The notes beneath the pieces were generated by a model. That model did not search any database. It saw nothing but the letters and a program-made list of their open reading frames with translations, and had not been told where the DNA came from. From Pagrus major (lineage: Eukaryota; Chordata; Actinopteri; Spariformes; Sparidae), in NCBI RefSeq assembly GCF_040436345.1, contig NC_133236.1:17501466-17565465 (forward strand): DNA of 64,000 nucleotides, read 5' to 3'. Positions 57,746 through 64,000 of the stretch are shown in pieces. Position 1 is the stretch's first letter. The number at the start of each line of letters is the position of its first letter. The position numbers and the translations under genes were made by a program.

Positions 57746-59081
57746 TTCATAATCATTTAATTCAACCAAACATTAGTATGCAAAATGCATATGGTTAAAG
57801 GAGTGTTTCTTGTAGTTAGGTGAGAAAAAGGTTAGATCACATTCCCACCACAAACAAACCAAACCAGAATTTGTGATGGGACCAAGATTACTTCCTCAAA
57901 AGGGTCTCGGTTCAGTGTTGTGTTCAACTCAACTCAGCTCAATGTTATTTATATAACACCTTTCATACAAACATGCAGCTCAAAGTGTTTCACATAGCAA
58001 AATTGAAACAACACAGAGCAACATAAACAAAAATATATCAACCCGAACGAATCGCACCACAGGGGAATACAAACTAGAGTCTGACTCAATAGGACAAACT
58101 AAAAACGCCCCAGAACAAGCAAAGCTAGCGCAAACATTTGCAAACAAACGTGTAACTGAATTGTGCTGCTTCAAATCATAATATGACCGAAAAAGACCAC
58201 AAAGTAAGCAGCTAGCTTTGAGCCATTAAGTGAAGCCAGAAAATAAACTGATTGAAGCGATTGAAGCACCGAAGTTCTCTTGTGTCCGATTCTCCTTAAA
58301 GAGAAAGGAAGTTGTTCACTAAATGGTTGTCTATATTATCTGTGTTTGTGAGACATTGATTGTTTAGTCATTTTAAATTAAGTCTGGTTATTGAGAAAAA
58401 AGACCATCTATATTTGAAGCTGATAAATTTAAGACTGGTAGTTGACAAAAGGTAGAGATTACCCATGCTTCTTTATCGCTCCATCCCTGAACACATTAAC
58501 AAATAACTTTCTACCCAACAGGAATCAAACCCTTGTCGCAGCTGAGAGGATCTGTCTTCTCAATCCCTGACTCGGCCTACAGTATTTTCATTCCAGCTGT
58601 GCTGTAAATCTTTCCGGTATCAAACGGCTGTAGAAACCCTCCGACAGTGAGCCAACTGCGACTTAAAGAGTTAGAAAATGCAATTCGATCTGCAGCGGTT
58701 GTGTCTTTTTTCACATTACATTGCCGCAGGGGGTTCGGTGCAGGTTTGACATAAGGCAGACTCGCACAAGCATACACTGACACACGGGTCACCACTTGGC
58801 ACTTTAACTCAAACACACATTACGCAGAACACCTTTCGAGCACATATATTCAATCCTGAGACAGGGGAAGACAGGAAGTAAGAGTGGGAGGGATGGAAAC
58901 TGAAGGAGCAGGGGGAAAAATGATGGCTTTCCCTCGGGGTGACGCAAACAGATCAGCTTTAAACCAAACAGTTTGAAATATTTGTGTCTATTATGTCAAA
59001 ATACGATACGTTAATTGTAGCACGAGGAATACAAATGATAAGTGGAAGGGAGAAAGATGAGGAACATGCAGTCAGAAATAA

Positions 59082-59250
59082 AGGTATAGTTGGACATTTT
59101 GGAAAATAAGCTCAGTTTGTGTCTCGCTGAAGGTTTAGATTAGAGACTCCAGGAAGTTACTGCTCCCTGCCAAGAAGAAGTCTGGTACGTAACCCTCCGT
59201 CAAATTTCAAATTGACACATTTATACTTGCTGACCGACATGCTAAATATC
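59082..59250. repeat. Fragment related to the TTAGCTTAGC repeat
   Basis: TAGTTGGACATTTTGGAAAATAAGCTC at the left and CTCCAGGAAGTTACTGCTCC further on resemble the ends of the element seen at 61455-61770. The central core is missing, as if internally deleted. Confidence 0.45.
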
Positions 59251-61454
59251 AGGTGCACCAGTGCAACCAATGAAAATGTTTAGTTGGAGATTTCTGGCTG
59301 CATGTGCGACCAAAATAGTCACACCCTGGAGCCCGGTATAGCGTCATATTTACTCTTTAAACATGAGAGTGAATCCAATCAATCATGTCCAAATCTTCCT
59401 TGAAATATCTGCTAGTTAATTTATGCTAATGAATAACTTTTCATGTCATCAAAGGGATTTTAAGTAGCACATTTTGAAGCGGTTCTAGCAGGGCGGAGAA
59501 TGTGCCAACATTGTGAGGAGTCAGATTTTAGATTAAAAGGACCACCCATGAATTCATCAGCAGTGACCTTTATAGGGCAACTGCCATATTAACGTTGACA
59601 GGCGTTTTATTAGGCGAGTGAAAGAGAAAAAATCTTGTGATCAAAACATAGAGCATGTGGTTGTCTGTAACATTTCTACAGAGGGGTCTGTGGGCCCTTA
59701 TAAACTCTTTGTACTTTTATCAGGCAAGAAATCACATGTAGTTATTGCAACCTTTGTTCTGACATGTCTATAGTTTCGCTCTCTATCGCTGAATTTTTAT
59801 TTTCGTTGTCAAACTGTTGTTAAATTCATCTATAATAAACACAATATCAGAGGGCACACATCTTAGCTGACTGTATGATATTTAAAGAACAAAATGCGAC
59901 TTCCTTATATGTCAAAAAGGGCTAGTCAGTCCATTGGAAAACAACCTCTCCTCCTCCTCGCACTTCCAGCGGATCTGGCGCTGCAGAGTACAGTGTTTGC
60001 TTCCATCAGCAGGCAACCAAAATTTTGGATAGCATAATAGTAGCATCCCAAAATCTGGCTGGTTTGGCTCAGGCTGCAGCCAAACCTACGGAGGCCTGGA
60101 TCCACAGTGGCCTCGCAAAACAAACACAACTTGGAGGTCTGGCTTCGCTTTCGCTGACGAACGTCATTATGCACATCGATTAAAAACAAACACACTGGCA
60201 GAGAGAGACGTCCAGCTTTTCAGTGTGGGCCTACGGGTGGAAAATCCCCATCTGACAGAGAGAAGAAGACGGAGACTACTGAGAACTGAAGCTACCCTTG
60301 GATAAGATTTGTCTTATTTGCTGGCTGACCTGTAATGCCAGCTTTCCACTTAAACAGCAACAGAACTGACAATGAAGCTAAATGACTTTCATTTTACCTC
60401 TTCTGCTGTTCTACAGAGCAAGTGAAAGAAGAGAGTGGGGATTATCCAGGTTCATGCAGCCAGCTCTATTACTGTTATTAGTGGAGAAAAGCCAAGATCC
60501 AAACAGAGACGGCCCCCCCTCAAGAGTACACAAGACCGATCACTGGTCAGACAAAACAGCCACTTTTGCCAAACCTGATTAGGCAAGCTTCAAGACTTTA
60601 CATATTTTGTACTTCTGCCCTCTTCTTTAGTATTTATAATTTAAAAAACAGACACAAAGAACATTACTCCACACTGTTGCATACAAACAAGTGTGAAAAA
60701 GACTGGCTGAGACAGAACATAATGCATTACCACATCCCATCAGCCAATGGGAACTCTCAATATGAATCAATGATACAGAAGTCAGCGGTTCCCACACTTC
60801 GGGGGTAAGCGTGTCCACTATATCACACTTGAATCACATGAGAGCACATGGGCCACTTTGTACCAACATAAATGACTAGCTGCATTAGCATAGCAGCTAA
60901 TCATAAATCCTACAATAGTACACACACACACACACACCTCAAGAGAACCAGAACCCAGTCGGGCACTGGTGTCATGTTGCAGACAGGAAACAGATGGCCT
61001 GCTGCGGGAGAAAAAGCTGAAAAAAGCATGCCAAAGAAGGCCAGAGAGAATGCTTCCCTCCCTCTTTCTCTCCCTCCATCATCCCTTCATCCTCGGTTGG
61101 AAGGCAGAGGAAGACTGAGGCCGTGGTGGTGTTTGGAGGCTAGATCAGTGGGCTCTGGCTTGAGATCAGAGTGATGGAGCTCTCGGGAGATTTTTAAATA
61201 ACAGCCCAGCATGGTTCTACTGTACTGGGCTAAGCTGGGACACACAGCCTGCAGGCTATTTAAGACAGGACACATCCCAACGGGTGAGAATATATTTTAA
61301 GCATTCAGGGAATAATATCGCTATCAAGTGCTGTGTTTCATATTAGCACTACAAATATACAGTAAGGGCTACATTTAAAGTTTGTGTGAAAGAGAATAGC
61401 TCAAAGTTTCAAGTTAGTGAGGTTTATACTGACACTCTTACTGCTTTCTTGCAG

Positions 61455-61770
61455 AGACTCAGAGGATCGATACCACTCTCATTTCTGTAAGATGAGTTAA
61501 GGTAGAGCCAGGGGGCGATAAGCTTAGCTTAGCATAAAGACTGGCAACAGGAGGAATAAGCCTTCCTGGCTGTCCGAAGTTGAAAATTACACTTACCAGC
61601 ATCGCTAAAGCTCACTTAAGTTGCATCATATTTGTTTCATCCCTACACAAACAGAAATGTGGAAACGAGCCAGCTAGCTTCTGCCCGGTGTTGTGGCTTT
61701 ACAGGGAGCTAATTCCTGTATTTCTTGGCAACCTGTTGTTGAACATAGCAACCTTCTGGTTATGGTACGT
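61455..61770. repeat. Dispersed repeat with TTAGCTTAGCATAAAGAC core
   Basis: The longest copy in the window: ATCGATACCACTCTCATTTC, the core CTTAGCTTAGCATAAAGACTGG, CTAAAGCTCACTTAAGTTGC, and TTCTTGGCAACCTGTTG at the end. Non-coding. Confidence 0.7.
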
Positions 61771-61885
61771 AACTTCTCATAAAACCACAACATTGTTAGT
61801 GTTGGTATGCATATTTTTGAACATTGGACATAACAGGCTAGCTGTCTCCCCTGAGATCTCAGAACAAGGTGGATATTGCTAAAAA

Positions 61886-62154
61886 GAAAGGTGCAGTATG
61901 TGAGAAGAGGGGTCAGCACATCACCAGAGTAACTGTTCACTGCTGCTTACTGTAGCTGCCGTTAGCTCGTTAGCTCAGATAGCCATGTAGCTACAGGGTT
62001 AGCATGCTAACTTCAGTAGATATCTCTGAAACATAGTACACTGACATCTTTGATATAACGTCAAAACTCTTATTTCTTCATATTCTATTGATAATTTTAG
62101 TTAATTCATTTTTGTATGTTTTAAATTAAAATTCTAACATATTGCACCTTTAAA
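61886..62154. mobile_element. MITE-like element, family B copy 3 (inverted)
   Basis: The ends AAAGGTGCAGTATGTGAGAA and ATTCTAACATATTGCACCTTTA form inverted repeats. The interior (CACCAGAGTAACTG, GGTTAGCATGCTAAC) is the reverse complement of that in the copies at 18235 and 23224. It abuts the repeat at 61455-61770. Confidence 0.8.
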
Positions 62155-64000
62155 TAAACAGACAGTTTTGACAAATTATCTTAACAACTTTATTTGGAAG
62201 TAAAACTTGATGTAAGTGCAGTGGTATTGCAAGAAATGTTATGTTACAGTTTGGCCGTTTTTTCTCTTTCAACTAAGTTTGGCTAACCTAGGGCTTTGGT
62301 TTAAAACCTATCTGATTGACTGAAATCTTGTGTGTCTTGTGCCATCTGACTAATTACATTGTTGAGTACAATATTATAGATAGAAATTGCTATCTTTATG
62401 TCACTGATTGTCAACTTGGCGTCCCGAAGAGGGTTGTGTGTTATTTCCAGTGGTCACCAGATGGTTGAGGACAAAAAAATGAAATAGCATATTTTTAGAC
62501 CCTGGAATACTGTCCCAGTGATAATTAGCCTTAAAATAGAGCGTTTGGAAATTCTTGAGTTCTGATATGAAGAATAGAAAAATATGGAGGAACAGCAAAA
62601 AGTTGCCCAGATCACTGATACCTGAACACTATCCATCACATTCAACAGATAAAGTTTACTTCCTCCAAACAACCTCCTGACCTTTGCCTAGTGCACTGGA
62701 CTGACCCATTGGCTGCTAATGACAGATAACCTTTGACCCTGAAAGCAGCAATCAGAGATCAATATTGTCTTGAGTAAGGCCGCCCTCCACACAGAACGCA
62801 TTGATAAGTGAGCTGACCCTGGCTGTTGGAGGTCGTGATCCATCACATGTTTACTTGAGCCCTGTGTCCTGTGTTTTCTGAAATCTCCAATCTCAGATCT
62901 TTATCCCCGTGAAACTTCTCATGCCGAGACCATGTCAGATCCTGTGATGTCCACACAGACTCTAAAAGTTATCAGTCAGGAACTCTGAAAGATCTGAAGT
63001 TTAATCGATTAAATTTGGCTGATCAATTGTTAAAGAAACATGCTTTACAGACTGTCTTTGTCTGTCTTATACTGTACATAGCAATTCTTTTGACCAACTA
63101 CAAGTATGCCTCAAAGCATACATCAGCAGTTATTTGCTTCATAAGCATATTGCAAATCTTGAACTGTAGACAGTAATAAGATAAAAGTCATCCCTAAAAG
63201 CTTCCTGCTTTATTAGATATCACTTACACAAATCACAGCAGATGTTCTTCCTTCATCTGAAAACCTGCTTAACATCTGCAGCTAGTCATTTAATGCTTCA
63301 TTCAAAAACCCTGGGCTGTAAAATCTACAGACATCATTAAGCATGTCTGCTAATTTCTAAAACCTGAAATACAGCAGCGATAAAACTACTAAGGCCAACG
63401 CAACCCGAAACACATGTTTACTGTATATTGAAACCTACCAAACGTGGGCCGACTTAAAACACATGTTTAGATTGAAACCTCCTCCCAAAGTCTCCTCATT
63501 GAGACTTGGAGTCTTAATTAAATTTTCACCCTGTAATCCTGCTGTATAACATTTCAACCTTTAATGGAAGTCTTGGTGGACTGTTGGGGAGTGTTTGGGC
63601 TTTTTGAAAGTCTCCAGACTAAGTGCTCTGTCTCCTTGTGTCTCTTTTTGTTCCTCTCTCGATCCAATTAGCCGTAAAAAGTACTGGAAGTTGTTATGCT
63701 ATCCAAAGCATACCAACAACGGCTCATTCAAACTATATTTCGATGATTAACTACTTAAAAATATATGTTATAAATATCTCCCTCTCTCTTCTGTTCTCTC
63801 TTCTGTTTCCCACGATGCCACTAAATCCTCCTTTAAATCAACTTTCTCTGCCTTCTTGTGCCCGTGCAGCGCATGTCTCAGGACTCATAGCAATCCTCGC
63901 CTCTCAGAACAAATTGAGTTTAATAGGGGTGAGGCAGGGTGAGCTGAGAGGGAGGAGAGGGGAAGGCGAAGAGAGGGCTGTAAAAACAGACCACATGCTA

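Larger units (their letters stand above)
44197..64000. other. Gene-poor 5' flank of eva1a (about 19.8 kb)
   Basis: I find no exon that I can tie to a known protein and no RNA gene in this stretch. It contains microsatellites, SINE pieces and MITEs listed separately. Open frames above 100 codons here overlap simple repeats or lack any family resemblance. Such gene-poor flanks often hold enhancers or a distant first exon of the neighbouring gene; the sequence alone does not show which. Confidence 0.6.

Overview
The window is nuclear DNA of a ray-finned fish, most likely a percomorph teleost. It has short intron-split exons with consensus GT/AG junctions, long CA/TG microsatellites, many short non-autonomous DNA transposons ("AAAGGTGCA.TATGTA"-type termini), tRNA-derived SINE fragments, and proteins that align closely to vertebrate families. 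I rebuilt five protein-coding genes exon by exon. In each case the exon phases add up to an intact reading frame.

Layout: bases 1-3300 hold no recognisable gene. A prdm1 (Blimp-1) paralogue runs on the + strand (coding 5004-13102, 6 coding exons, 764 aa), possibly with a non-coding first exon ending at 3724. xkr5 follows on + (14766-19927, 7 exons, 647 aa), then tram2 on + (21389-29770, 11 exons, 369 aa). The xkr5 poly(A) signal lies under 300 bp before the tram2 start codon. On the - strand, convergent with tram2, is efhc1 (36505-31305, 10 exons, 560 aa), then eva1a (40496-38896 for the short form, with an in-frame upstream exon at 44062-44196). The last ~19.8 kb (44197-64000) is the 5' flank of eva1a: repeats and microsatellites, with no gene I can support.

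These genes do not form a pathway. PRDM1 is a nuclear transcriptional repressor; XKR5 is a multipass XK-family membrane protein; TRAM2 is an ER membrane protein at the translocon; EFHC1 is an axonemal microtubule-associated protein; EVA1A is an endosome/lysosome-ER membrane protein linked to autophagy and apoptosis. TRAM2 and EFHC1 are also neighbours in mammals, so that pair is conserved synteny. The promoters suit separate control: a perfect CRE upstream of xkr5, an NRF1-type palindrome upstream of tram2, and an X-box-like (RFX) palindrome upstream of the ciliary gene efhc1.

I found no novel multi-gene system. The points most worth checking are: efhc1 appears to end right after its third DM10 domain, without the C-terminal EF-hand of mammalian EFHC1; eva1a has an in-frame proline-rich upstream extension; the XKR5 tail holds three islands that appear conserved with mammals inside a disordered region; and an array of CACATGTG-type palindromes sits in the first coding intron of prdm1. 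Comparisons with human proteins are from memory and need an alignment.
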